A stretch of 64,000 bases of DNA from Mycobacterium cookii (GCF_010727945.1 NZ_AP022569.1:4030001-4094000), one strand, 5' to 3'; shown: positions 44,487 to 54,800, counted from the stretch's first letter. A program made the numbers and translations. The notes: generated by a model not told the origin, from the sequence alone.

Positions 44487-45095
44487 TTAGACGCTCCGGG
44501 ATACGGGTGCGGAAAGGGTCGGGGCGGATGCCGTGGCAGCCGGGTCGGGTTCTTTCACACACACGTAGGCGTCCTGTACCCCCCAACAGAGTCCCTCATG
44601 GAACTTTGATAGCCGCAGCTCGGGGATGGAGGCCATGACATCCTGCTGCGGCAGCTTCAGTTGCTCGGGTAGCGGCGAGGAGATGTAGCTTTCCACGCCC
44701 AGGACGTCCTGGTTGAAGTTCACGGCGTCGCGGTGGATGTCGCAGGTCGCGCTGACGCTGTCGGGGAATACGTGCCGCATGTGCCTGGCGGTGCAGCCGT
44801 AGCCTGATGCGAAGTCCAGCAATCGGCGGGGCGCCCAATCCCATTGGGCAACTTCATAAACCTTCTGGACGTCCGTGATCATGGTCTTGGTCAGGTCGGC
44901 GGTGTAGCGGCCGAGCTGGAAATAGTCCTTCACGGCCCGCTCGCGGCCGCCATTGGCCGCCCATCGGCGATCTACGAAGTGAAAGATGAAGTCATTCTCG
45001 TGGATGGCGGGATTGACGCCCATGGCCTCGGCGAAGGCGAGGTTCTCGTCCGACAGCGGAATGAGCGGATCGCTAGTCGACCAGGTAACGCTCAT
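44487..45095 (-). pseudogene. Truncated copy of methyltransferase domain 2 (inverted duplicate)
   Basis: An open frame of 202 residues from ATG 45095. It matches residues about 287-555 of the triple methyltransferase almost exactly (SDENLAFAEAMGVNPAIHEN, LDFASGYGCTARHMRHV), but lacks 86 residues. The missing 258 bp is the DNA between two GTCAT words in the intact copy (37577 and 37835), and only one GTCAT remains at the junction (44635-44639). The lost part holds VIFAHSFFSHM and VLIFTTRG, core strands of the fold, so methyl transfer is unlikely. In the intact relative the frame continues into the DUF4214 module; here a TAA stands where that copy has GAA, so the ancestral fusion is split from the acyl-AMP ligase. 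Confidence 0.8.
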
Positions 45096-45284
45096 GGATT
45101 TGTTCTCATCTGAAAGGCGTTAAACACGGATTGGCCAGGCTACCATCACGCTCACCGTTTCGCGGGCGTTCTTATGTGAGGCACCGGGCGTATTTCGCCG
45201 GCACTTTCTTGAATCAAGCCGCGGACTATAGAACGGCCAGTAACCTGTTTCGTACTATATGGCCAAGACTTGGAGGGGCTCAGG

Positions 45285-46073
45285 ATGGAGCTTGATGCAG
45301 CGTACGAGGTCCGCACGCAAGGACCGCTCGATCTTCGGGTAGACGACCAGCTCGCTCTTGCCGACGTTATAGCGCCGAAATGGCCTGAGTTCTCAAAGTC
45401 ATGGTCCCGCTTCACCAACCCAACGAACGGCGTTTTCGAGCTGGCCGACGGAGCGGTTTACTACTCGATGCTCACGATGCTTCGGCCGAAGCGCATCGTG
45501 GAGGTGGGGTCTGGATTTTCCTCCGCGATCGCTCTCGATGTGCGCGACCAGGAACTGCACGACCTGGAACTTACTTTTATCGATCCTAATCCCGCCCGCC
45601 TTTATAAGCTAATCAACGAAGATGACCATACCCGGATCACGGTACACACGGATCTCGTTCAAAACGTTCCTGTTGAATTGTTTGACGTCCTCGAAAAGAA
45701 CGACATCTTATTTATCGACAGCACCCATGTGATCGGGAAGGGGAGTGATGTTAATTGGCTATTTTTTCATGTTCTGCCGCGGTTGAGGCCGGGCGTAATA
45801 GTACACTTCCACGATATTTTCTTCCCATTTGAATATCCTGATGCCTGGGCCGATTGGCCTTTTAACGAGATCTACTTGTTGCAGGCATTCCTGAGTTACA
45901 ACAACGTGTTCCAGATCATGTTTTTCAATAATTGGTTTTGGCGGGAGCACAACGAGTTTGTCAGTCGGTACTTGCCTGAAGGCGCCAGAGCTAAACCGGG
46001 CAGCATTTGGCTACGGAAGGCGACGTCGTCTAGGCGGCAATCGCGTACACCGAAGCGGTCAACGCCACGCTGA
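45285..46073 (+). CDS. Class I methyltransferase, diverged paralog of the DUF4214-methyltransferases
   Basis: A protein of 262 residues from ATG 45285, preceded by GGAGGGGC; an in-frame TTG at 45270 is less likely. It lacks the DUF4214 module but shares the methyltransferase signatures with those proteins: RIVEVGSGFSSAIALDVRDQ, LTFIDPNPARLYKLI, NDILFIDSTHVIG, GVIVHFHDIFFPFEYPD and FNEIYLLQAFLSYNNVFQ. The fold and SAM loop are intact. The last 15 or so residues (SSRRQSRTPKRSTPR) look like read-through into the relic DNA that follows, so the natural C-terminus may have been replaced. AT-richer than the core. Confidence 0.8.
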   Translation: MELDAAYEVRTQGPLDLRVDDQLALADVIAPKWPEFSKSWSRFTNPTNGVFELADGAVYYSMLTMLRPKRIVEVGSGFSSAIALDVRDQELHDLELTFIDPNPARLYKLINEDDHTRITVHTDLVQNVPVELFDVLEKNDILFIDSTHVIGKGSDVNWLFFHVLPRLRPGVIVHFHDIFFPFEYPDAWADWPFNEIYLLQAFLSYNNVFQIMFFNNWFWREHNEFVSRYLPEGARAKPGSIWLRKATSSRRQSRTPKRSTPR

Positions 46074-46143
46074 CGGCTTGGCGTATCAGGCATCGACTGG
46101 GCCCAGGCCGGGGCGGCATGGGCCCAGTGCCCGCCGGCGCGGA

Positions 46144-46400
46144 GTTTTCAGCGGAGCGCCCGCCGTCCTGAAGGACAACGTCGACGTCGCCGGGATGCCG
46201 AGGAAGCGGGGCACCGACGCGAGGACACCGCGCGGGCTGCTGATCTCGACAGCGAGTCACCCCGTACCTGGCCACCGGGATGGCAGTGATGGGCAAAACG
46301 CAGATGTCGATGGACGGATCCGGCGTCTCAGCCGAACACCGGAAACTCGGCTCGGTCCACCGACCACAGCAGGGGCGCGCCGTCGTCGGGCACCGGCGCC
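46144..46400 (+). pseudogene. Amidase-signature gene relic
   Basis: One frame reads VFSGAPAVLKDNVDVAGMP, the other PYLATGMAVMGKTQMS, the two consecutive conserved blocks of amidase-signature enzymes (KDN lysine block and the strand before the serine cluster). They lie in different frames, so at least one frameshift separates them, and the rest of the gene is absent. In 46401-46679 nothing is recognised. Confidence 0.65.
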
Positions 46401-46679
46401 TTAATCGCCGCTGTCGCGCGGCCGGCCGATTGCCTGTGGATAAGGAAGTCAGGCGGCCGGATACCCCGTCATCTATCCGACTCCAAATCCGAAGTTAATA
46501 AATCGAATCTCTCGATGAACGGACAGAGTCGATTGCAAATATTTTCTGAATCGCATGGATACGGGCGATTTTCGAAAACTCGACGACTAATGGCCGAGCG
46601 AGATTGGGTGCCCGTCGGTGGTCGTTCTGCGGGTATTTATTTGGGTCACCGATTTAGATCTTTATAAACCGACAGATCA

Positions 46680-48074
46680 TTATCTCGAATTCGATATTTG
46701 CGCCGACCGGTTGGGCCGTTTCCGCGATTTCATTGGAGCATCGCTTCCGTTTGCGGCCATTCCCTGGCTCACCTGTCGCCGCACTGCTGAGCCTTCTGAA
46801 TTTTGTTCAAGGCCATAAACGTCAAGGAATCCCGCGACCATTGCCGCAAGAGACGGCGGTTCAGGGATCGCGCCGGAAAGGCGCTCCCAAAGGCCGCTTT
46901 CCGTAGAGGCTCTCCGGATAACTGCGGCCAGAGCGTAAGGGTCACCCCGGGTAAAGTGGAAGCCATCCACGTTGTCGGTGACGCGCTCTGCCAGAGCACC
47001 GACATCGGAACAGATAACTGGGCGGCGGAACGCCCAAGCCTCCGACACCACGAGACCAAAAGCCTCTTCCCAGAGGGAAGGCACAATGGACCAATCGACC
47101 CGCGCCATCCGGCTAGCCAGTTGATCGACCTGGTAGGGACCATTGCTTTGCACGATGCGCTCAGCAAAGGGAAGTTCATTCTCTTCGGCAAGAAAATCTT
47201 CGATTTCCTTCGCGAGCGCCGGGGTGGCATAGCGGAGGTTACTGCCGTTTAACTCAACCTTAAAGTCGGTGAAGCCCTGTTCCCGAAGGATTGCCACCGC
47301 GCGGAGTATGATCTGAATCCCCTTGATGTCGACCATCTGCCCAAAAAAGCCGAAGCGGTTCTTCGGGCCATCAGATACGACAAGTTGTTTTCCATGGGTG
47401 CAGTCTGCTTGACCGTTAGATACGTGGCGAATTTTCTCCGCGTCAATCCCCCAAGCCACGAAGCGATCAATCATGAAGCTGCTGGGGCAGGTAAAGACAT
47501 CCACCTCCTGTAGGTGGCGCAGGAACCACATCTTCCGCAGCGAAAAATGTTCAGGCGGCTGGTCGGGAAAGCACTGATGACATCGTACAGAGGTAGCTTG
47601 CGAGCACAGCGATTGATCTGTCAACCGCACCATATGACCGTTTGCGTTGCAGATGGCAAGGAATTCGTGAAATGTGAAAACAAGCCGCGCACTGGGCAAA
47701 ATTCGCCTAGTCAGGCTCAGCAAATCGATGCCGAAAGTCAGGAAATGATGAAAGTGAACGACATCGGGCCGAATGGTTTCGAGAAATTCGCAGTAGGCGT
47801 CAATGAGACGGACCGAGGAGGTCCGATGCCATGCACCGTTGTATTCTTGCGGTAGGAACAGGAACTCGTTGGGCCGTTGGTCGAAGCCAGTGATACACGC
47901 TCCGGATTTATAGAGCGCCGGGTATTCCATGTCGGTCGAAGCTAAAAGCACCGGTTCGATACCGGGCTCGTTCTGCAATCCTTGGAATAATTCATAGGCG
48001 ATCTGCTGAGCGCCACCCCGCATCAGTTCGGGATGGTGGAGACTGATAACGAGAACTTTGGCGTTTCGACCCAT
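46680..48074 (-). CDS. GT4-family glycosyltransferase
   Basis: A protein of 464 residues from ATG 48074, about 11 bases after GGAGG; the first ATG at 48083 adds three residues but is very close to the same site. A GT-B retaining glycosyltransferase: N-terminal KVLVISLHHPELMRGGAQQ, VVHFHHFLTFGIDLL and VFTFHEFLAICNANG, then the nucleotide-sugar half with NRFGFFGQMVDIKGIQIILR and the EX7E motif SLWEEAFGLVVSEAWAFRRP. A CxxC cluster (VRCHQCFPDQ) lies mid-protein. It transfers a sugar from a nucleotide donor to the growing glycan in the cytoplasm. It sits 44 bp behind the GT2 gene on the same strand, so they may share a transcript. Confidence 0.9.
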   Translation of the reverse strand: MGRNAKVLVISLHHPELMRGGAQQIAYELFQGLQNEPGIEPVLLASTDMEYPALYKSGACITGFDQRPNEFLFLPQEYNGAWHRTSSVRLIDAYCEFLETIRPDVVHFHHFLTFGIDLLSLTRRILPSARLVFTFHEFLAICNANGHMVRLTDQSLCSQATSVRCHQCFPDQPPEHFSLRKMWFLRHLQEVDVFTCPSSFMIDRFVAWGIDAEKIRHVSNGQADCTHGKQLVVSDGPKNRFGFFGQMVDIKGIQIILRAVAILREQGFTDFKVELNGSNLRYATPALAKEIEDFLAEENELPFAERIVQSNGPYQVDQLASRMARVDWSIVPSLWEEAFGLVVSEAWAFRRPVICSDVGALAERVTDNVDGFHFTRGDPYALAAVIRRASTESGLWERLSGAIPEPPSLAAMVAGFLDVYGLEQNSEGSAVRRQVSQGMAANGSDAPMKSRKRPNRSAQISNSR

Positions 48075-48117
48075 TTTGGTCATTTCCTCCGCTTCAGAAG
48101 TTTTTACCAGTCAACGC

Positions 48118-49782
48118 TCAGCGGTGAGCCGGAGTCGAGAAAGCTTGTGGGGAAGGACCGTGGATGCTTTTCGTCACGATCTCGCCCCAGACTTTGGTGA
48201 AATACCATCGATTCACTAGACGTCCGCCTTCGAAAGCCGGACGGTGCGCCGACCCCTTGCCCTCGAAATGCACGAACGGCAGGTAATGGATCCACGCCGG
48301 CTTGCCGGCGTTAAAGCTCTTGAGGCAGAGGTCAGCATCCTCGTAATGTCCGTAGATGTATTCCGGCGAGAATCCCCCCAGCGACTCGAACCACTCGCGT
48401 TCGAAAGACATAAAAGCACCGCTGACGGCTGGAACCGGGCGTGAGACAAGATAAGGGTTCGTATGCGGCGGCGCTCCCTTGCCGTAGTGTTCCACTCTGA
48501 GCATCTCGCGGCGCGTAGCTTGCTGATCCCGAAAAGAGAATTCGACGTCGACTTCGAAATACATACCCCCATGCATCAACGACCCGTCATCGTAATACAA
48601 AGGCGCGCCAAACAGTGAAACTTGCTCTGGCGGTAGATCGTTCACTATCCGACTATGCTGCGACGGCCATTCTGGGTCCATAGGAAAAATGTCTGGATTC
48701 ACTAACAAAAGGCGGCCGCTGCGCGCGGCATTGGCTGCAATGTTATTGGCGACGCCAAATCCTGCGTTGCCCGGCAGAAGAATTAGCGTAATCGGCATTC
48801 CATAGATCCGGTTCGCGATAGTAGCATCTTTGATCAGCAACTCTGTCAATTCGGGACTATTCGAGATATAGATGAATTCGTAGTCTTCGATGCCACGGCA
48901 TTTCGAGAAGAGTGCGCACTGGATCATGAGCAGTTCCGGTTTGCCGAACAAGCACACGATGACTGATGCTTTCGGGCGAGCCGGCGCCTTGCCAATTTGA
49001 ACCGTCTGTGCGCCCAGCGCCATCCGCTTGGAGACCTTGAGATTCAAGTCGATCAGCGAACGTCCCAATCCGGCGTCCAAGTAGAGAAAGCTCTCCACAA
49101 GATTCCGGACGGCTTGGGTCTTCGCCAGATGGTCAAGAGCAAGCTCTCTAAACTTTTCGTCGTCCACCGGACGGATGGGACACTTGAATGTCTTACGCTC
49201 GGCTCCTAACGAGAGGGTCACTTCGGCCGGCGCACTCATGGTTTCAGGCCTTTCGATCTCTACGATGGCCCAGAATGCGAGATTTCTTTCCTCTGGCAGG
49301 TTCAGATGGTTTGTGACATCTTTGCGCCGGTACCGATAGATTGCCGTCGTTGACCCCCGTAAACCAAGGGCGTTCCACAGCGTCAGCTTGCTGAATGGAT
49401 CCTGTTCGTCGTCGTTTACCCAACCCCAGACCACGCATTGCCCGTCTTTACACGCGTAGATCCCATCTACGCAGGCTGCGGGAAATCCGGCTGTATCGGC
49501 GCGAAGGAGCGCCTCATAACGAGGGTCCGTAAGTCGGCCCTCGCGCCTACCATGAAATTGATAGTGGTGTAAGGCTGAACGAAGTTTTCCGGCCTTAATC
49601 GATCCTGCGACGTCCGGAAATGCTGCGAGATAGGCTGACTCATCAAAATCTTCCGGGGCATTATCGGAGGAAAGTGTCGCGCCAACTGCCCCGGCTCGAT
49701 TCGAAGGCGCCGCTGCTGAGCCCACTTTCGGCGGACTCTGATCGGACGGAGCCTTCTTGCCGGCAGCCCCCACGGTGGTCAT
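48118..49782 (-). CDS. GT2 glycosyltransferase with YPDV repeat and beta-sandwich module
   Basis: A protein of 554 residues. After a low-complexity start, residues about 45-85 hold one FDESAYLAAFPDV repeat (then ALHHYQFHGRREGRL), the unit found six times in the 1179-residue protein. Residues about 105-205 form the beta-sandwich-like module (CVVWGWVNDDEQ, YRRKDVTNHL, NLAFWAIVEI). The C-terminal half is a GT-A glycosyltransferase family 2 enzyme: KASVIVCLFGKPELL, LPGNAGFGVANNIAANAARS, LLLVNPDIFPMDPEW, and VSGAFMSFEREWFESLGGF followed by YGHYEDADLCLKS. DxD is NPD and the catalytic base block EDADL is intact, so activity (rhamnosyl-type or similar transfer) is likely. Confidence 0.85.
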   Translation of the reverse strand: MTTVGAAGKKAPSDQSPPKVGSAAAPSNRAGAVGATLSSDNAPEDFDESAYLAAFPDVAGSIKAGKLRSALHHYQFHGRREGRLTDPRYEALLRADTAGFPAACVDGIYACKDGQCVVWGWVNDDEQDPFSKLTLWNALGLRGSTTAIYRYRRKDVTNHLNLPEERNLAFWAIVEIERPETMSAPAEVTLSLGAERKTFKCPIRPVDDEKFRELALDHLAKTQAVRNLVESFLYLDAGLGRSLIDLNLKVSKRMALGAQTVQIGKAPARPKASVIVCLFGKPELLMIQCALFSKCRGIEDYEFIYISNSPELTELLIKDATIANRIYGMPITLILLPGNAGFGVANNIAANAARSGRLLLVNPDIFPMDPEWPSQHSRIVNDLPPEQVSLFGAPLYYDDGSLMHGGMYFEVDVEFSFRDQQATRREMLRVEHYGKGAPPHTNPYLVSRPVPAVSGAFMSFEREWFESLGGFSPEYIYGHYEDADLCLKSFNAGKPAWIHYLPFVHFEGKGSAHRPAFEGGRLVNRWYFTKVWGEIVTKSIHGPSPQAFSTPAHR

Positions 49783-49916
49783 AACGCAGTTTCCGCCGGC
49801 GCGGTGAGCGACCTAGACGGAGTGGAGTGCTCAAGGAAATTCGGCCGTCGTATTGCCCTCGGCATAAGCACGGGACATCCGCCCCTTTCTTGTGAAGCAC
49901 CGGTTCGGCCAACAGG

Positions 49917-50050
49917 TTATAAGGTGAGTCGGTTGCCGGTCGGCCATTTCGACAGATCCACCAGTTTGGTGGTTGGGCGAACCGGTCGCCGTCGCGGATG
50001 GCGCCGCTGGAATCGATTGCCGCATAACAGCCGTCGGCGGTGTCGAGCAC
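49917..50050 (-). pseudogene. IS1380-family transposase relic, left piece
   Basis: On the minus strand one frame reads DGCYAAIDSSGAIRDGDRFA and the next VDLSKWPTGNRLTL, the consecutive conserved blocks of IS1380-type transposases (AIDxxGxxRDGAW... DLxxWPxGxRL), separated by a frameshift. The second block and about 37 bases of DNA are repeated at 51570-51607 on the other side of the sulfotransferase gene. In the rest of 49783-50474 only two hairpins are seen. Confidence 0.65.
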
Positions 50051-50318
50051 ATCGCCCAGGTCGCGGATTGGCGCGTCGACCATCGCCCTTGGGAAAATCC
50101 TGCTTGCTGTGTTGCGGCTGGCCGTAAAACCGTAATGGCCCGACCGAATGCGAGCGGATTATCACGTTGGGGGATCGGTGTTGACGAGCACCGCTGGGCC
50201 TCGGTGCCGCAGCGCGGAGCGGCCGGATTCGTCGCGCGGATCGTCGACTTGACCCCGACCTCGATCGAGGCAGCTGGACGCGCCTGCTTGACGTAGTGCT
50301 CGGTCGGCCAGGAACCGT

Positions 50319-50377
50319 GCCGGCCTCGTGGCCGGCCGCTCAGCCCGCCGACCTTCGCGCCAGCCGTGAAGGTCGGC
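50319..50377 (-). terminator. Two tandem hairpins downstream of the sulfotransferase
   Basis: Hairpin 1 is GCCGGCC-TCGT-GGCCGGC (50319-50336), hairpin 2 is GCCGACCTTC / GAAGGTCGGC with an 11-base loop (50347-50377). Both are perfect and lie about 100-155 bp after the stop of the leftward sulfotransferase gene, so they may end its transcript; they could also be leftovers of a mobile element end. Confidence 0.5.
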
Positions 50378-50474
50378 GCTATGGACCGTTCACGTACCCG
50401 CTATCAAATTCTTTCCAGAAGAGCGAGCCTGCATCCGCCAACTATTTCCGCGCTTGCTCAGGTAGTCGCGAGTT

Positions 50475-51251
50475 TCACGGAGTTGCGGTGTAATCCTCAT
50501 CCATGGTGTAGCCGAATTCCTTCATTTCGGTCTCGCAATGTTTGAGAAACGTCTCCTTCTGCTCGTCTGTCCAACCGGACTCGGCGAGCGAAGACGTTCT
50601 GGAGGCGCTTCCCGCTGCGCTCTCCTCCGGGCGTTGAGTGCTCATGGCCTCGCAGGCGGCTGGAACCGTGCTCTCGTACACCTGCAGAAATTCGCACAAA
50701 CTTCGAGCGGTACGCTCCGGTTGCTGAATCATGTCGCGCTGCTCGACCTCGATAAAGCATTCCGGCGGCAGCAGCTGCCGAACTTTTCGCCACACGCGCA
50801 TAGTCCCGGCCCAACCGGCACAGTGGTTTTCGAACGACTCACCGGGAAACTTTTTCACGCGCGAGATCACGTTTTCAATGCCGCGTCGCTTGGCGAACAC
50901 AAAAACCGAGCCCGGCCACAGTTCCTTTATGGTCGGGCTCGCCAAAATCATTCCCGGATCCGGTGTCTTGTCGAACCACGGCTCTTCCTGATTCAGATCG
51001 TTCACCACCGTCCGGAACGTCTCGAAGAGTCTGTGCTTCAGATCGATCTTGTCGATGTTTCCAAGCATCACGCCCGGCTTGGGCGGCTCTGCAAACCGAA
51101 CATAGTGTTGATCCACTATGGCTTCCCAATAGTGAATCAAGGAGAGAAAGTGCCCCTCCCCGAAACCGTGGTAGCCGATATGCCAAAGGACGTCGGCAAG
51201 CGCGCTCGTGCCGGAGCGCGGCGAGCCCACAATAAACACCGGAGATTGCAT
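50475..51251 (-). CDS. Sulfotransferase
   Basis: A protein of 258 residues from ATG 51251 (MQSPVFIVGSPRSG), which has GAAGGA eight bases upstream; the longer frame to 51287 is less likely. The PAPS 5' loop is FIVGSPRSGTSALADVL and the 3' phosphate-binding region is SVFVFAKRRGIENVISRVKK, where the usual RxPxD/S is changed to KRRGIENV. The C-terminal half includes ECFIEVEQRDMIQQPERTAR, the typical helix of bacterial sulfotransferases. Probably sulfates a glycan or lipid. The gene is flanked on both sides by IS1380 relics in the same direction, suggesting that it arrived with, or between, copies of that element. Confidence 0.8.
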   Translation of the reverse strand: MQSPVFIVGSPRSGTSALADVLWHIGYHGFGEGHFLSLIHYWEAIVDQHYVRFAEPPKPGVMLGNIDKIDLKHRLFETFRTVVNDLNQEEPWFDKTPDPGMILASPTIKELWPGSVFVFAKRRGIENVISRVKKFPGESFENHCAGWAGTMRVWRKVRQLLPPECFIEVEQRDMIQQPERTARSLCEFLQVYESTVPAACEAMSTQRPEESAAGSASRTSSLAESGWTDEQKETFLKHCETEMKEFGYTMDEDYTATP

Positions 51252-51289
51252 TGAACCAGTCCTTCCGTTTGCAGCCGTGCTAGCCACGA

Positions 51290-51607
51290 GTTTCCCGCGG
51301 CCAGACTGGGTCGATTCGAACCGGTTGCGGCCGGGCTGTCGCGCGCCCCGGCACCGGCGCCGCCGGTGGTGCGGGCGGCCACATGCTGGACATCGTAGCG
51401 GAACGACGCAATTTCACACATGGCAATTCGCGGTGGTCGGTAAGGCCGATAACTTTGGCCCAAGCGATCAGATCTGTTGCCGTCGCTGCGATTTCGGGTC
51501 AGACGAGTTGGTGGCCGTTGGAGTTGGTGAACCTCAGCTGCGCCGGGATGCGGGCGTTCCTTGCGCAGGGTCAGTCGGGTGCCCGTCGGCCATTTCGACA
51601 GATCCAT
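51290..51607 (-). pseudogene. IS1380-family transposase relic, right piece
   Basis: From 51607 leftward: MDLSKWPTGTRLTLRKERPH, PGA then, in the next frame, QLRFTNSNGHQLV-stop, and TDLIAWAKVIGLTD; another frame gives MCEIASFRYDVQHVAARTT. These are ordered C-terminal blocks of IS1380 transposases, with frameshifts and a deletion. The first block overlaps the last block of the left piece. In 51608-51857 nothing is recognised except the ribosome-binding site of the next gene. Confidence 0.7.
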
Positions 51608-51857
51608 AAATTAGATGGCTTCGGTGACCCAGTTGCCTTCGCACGATGGCAATGAGACGGAAGCTAGTAGTCAACGCGCTCGCTACGCTCAACCACTTCT
51701 CGTGTTACTGCTGGTATCGAGACCTTCCGGCGGACATTGGAGGAGGTGGCGTTGCAGGCGGCGCCTGTAGATGTAAGGAGAAGGAAAACAACACGGGCGT
51801 TTCAACCGTCCTGCTAACCTCTGATCTGGCTCGTGTTGCCCTGAGAAAAGGTCCGGA

Positions 51858-54800
51858 ATGCTACCGACCGGTTTGTCCGCGGCAAAACTCCTAAAGCTGC
51901 CGGGGGAGGTCTCGCCCGCCTGGGCTATCTTCGATCCGTCTTGGTATCTGCGCGCCTATTCCGCCGCATGCGGCACACTTAGTGACACCAGCCCAACGGC
52001 GCTTCTTGACTTCTACCTGCAGGTTGGACAGGGGCAAGGGCATTCCCCCAACCGGTATTTCGACGAAGCTTGGTATCGGATGGAGTACCCGGAAGTCGTT
52101 CAGGGCATCCAGGATGCCAGATATCACTCCGGCTTCGATCAATACTGTCGCCAGGGCCACCGGACCCTTGCACCGCATTGGCTCTTCAAAGGCGAACAAT
52201 ATTATCGCGACCAGAATCCCGACCTAAGTGACGAGATACTCGACGCGGCCGATGTCGCCAATAGTTATGATCACTTCCTCCGCTTGGGCGCGCTGGCTAA
52301 CCGCCGGGCACATCCATTCTTCGATTCAGCCTCTTACCAGGCCGAGCTTGATCCAGATGCGGCCCGGGAGTGCGTGAATGCAGGGCCTTTCCACCACTTC
52401 CTCGACCAGATCGAAAGTGGCCAATGCGAGCTGCGTACTTCGCAGTACTTTGACCCCGCCTGGTATATGCAAAGGTATCCTGAAGTTGCGTCCGCTATCG
52501 AACGGGGTGACTGGCGGTGCTCATTGCATCATTATCTCACCAACGATATGCCGACGAAATTTGATCCATCGCCGGAATTCTCCGAAGAACGCTATTTGCG
52601 GAGCTATCCTGACATTGCGGCAGCCGTGTATCGCGGCCGTTTTCGGAATGGCTATGCCCACTTCATCCAAATCGGTTTGGCGGAGGGTCGTTTGGCCGAA
52701 GCTGCCAGCGAACCGGCTCGGGGCGAATCCGAGCGCAATACGAATGATCTGATCGACCGTTTGGAGATAAAACCATCGTCTGTCAGCGCGACTCCGCGAC
52801 TAGACGAGTATCAAGGAACCCTTGACCTGTGCACGGGTACGCGCGTGGCGGGATGGGCGGTGAAGAACGGCATGCCCGCCGAGCTAGAGGTCATGGTCAA
52901 CGATCGGACGATTGCCAGGATCGGTTGCCGTTGGCGCCGACCTGACCTAGTGCCGCACGGACTGCCCATCAACGCAGGTTTCGAATTCGTCTTCGATGCG
53001 CCCATCGCCCCGTTCGACAAGGTTTCGGTCCGATTTCCCGGCGGGCCGGAGCTTACAAATTCGCCGAACAGCCCGCTTCGGGTCGAGACATCTGAGACAA
53101 AGCAAACGGATGAAGGTTGCGTCGTTCTTGTCCTCGGAATGGAACAAAGCGGCACCGCATTCTGCGCGAACCTGTTGGGCCTCTTAGGCTTTCATTTCGG
53201 CACGGGCGACCCGTCGACGTCCGATGACGAACGCTCCCGGTGGACCAGCGCCGACCTCCTGACGTTCCATGATCGCCTTTTGAGCGAACTGGAGATTGCG
53301 CACTGCGACCTCGGCGAAATACCTGATCTCCCAACAGAATCTTGGGCCGAAGACCCGGTGCGCGCCATACGCGAAGAGATGGTGGAATGGCTGCGCGAGG
53401 AACTCATCAGAAATCGGCACTTCGGCTTTTATGATCCAAGGGCGGTCTGGCTGCTGCCCAACTGGGACGAGATTTGTGCAGAACTCGGCGTCAAGGTTCG
53501 ATATATGCTCTGCGTGCGCGAACCGGCCCAGGTGGCGCAGTCTTTGGAAGCGCTAGGCCTGGTTGATCTCCGCGGAGCCGAGTATCGCTGGATGGTACAC
53601 ACCGCGCAGCTTGTGTCTCTTCTGGGGGACAGAGAAGTTTGCATTGTCCCGCACCAGGGCTGGCAGCAGAACGAGGACAACGCCAATATGCTCAGGATCG
53701 CGGCTGCGTTGGGCCTGGAGCGGATGGCGGCGAATTCGCTTGTCGCACAGTTGACTAAGCAAACCTTCGATCTCGGTCTGTGGGAAATCAGCGATCAGCC
53801 GGCCGCGACGGCGGGCAGGATCGCACAAGATCTACATGACCGAATAGTTGGCTGCGCGCAGGCTGGCTGTCTTGATCAGAGCGTGCGGTCCGTCGCTGGC
53901 GACATCCTTGAATTCGCCGCTTTCGTGCAGCCAATGCTGTCGACTTTCGGGAGAGGCGGCATCAGATCCGCATCTGGTGCGACGACAACGTCAGTGCCGG
54001 CCCGGATCTCAGCCTCCGAGACTCAGCTGGCTGAAGGTCTCGCCAGCACTATCCGCCACTACTCGGACGAACTGCAGATAATTCTCGGTCAAATCGGTCA
54101 ACACGTGCAGGCGCCCGCCGCGCCGGCAGGTACTCAAACCGAGGAAGACGCACGGTCTGATATTCCGGCGAAAACAATTGATGCCGGCCGAGCTGGCGAC
54201 CTCGAAGCGCAGCTGATGCTCAAAAATCGACTTTTCCAGAAGTTCGGGCTGCGCAAGGGTTTTGAGCTCTACAGCAGTCTTATGGTGCTGCCGGAAGCCA
54301 GCGAGATCGTGCAGATGCCGCTACTCAACCTGTGGACGATCGCAGCAAAGGAGGCAAGTGTCTTCCAAGACGTTTCGATGTCCTGCACACCTGCGATCCG
54401 CCTTGCCTGCCTGAAAGACGTCAGGGTGCGTGGTCGCTCCGCTCTCGTCGAGTTCGGCGGCACGATGCTGTACGACTTCGATCCGGACGTGTCCCCGCCC
54501 GATGACTGGGTCGCCACGGACCCAGGGGTGTTCCATGCGACGTCGGAAAGTGTCTATGCAACCCTGCCCAAATCCGAGGCCAACGTGCTCGAGCTGGACG
54601 AGGCGTTTCATTTGGTTGGCCCCGGCAGCGGCGACCTTCGGCGTTGGACGTGGGAGTATCTGCCCCAATTTGTGGCCGGGTCGACTTCGGATTCAATAGC
54701 ACGCGTCCCCGTGCTGGTCGATGGGGGCCTGGGCGTGACTCAACGCCAGATGCTCCAGTTGCTCCTAACCGACGATCAGGAGATTGTGCCGCTGCACGAC

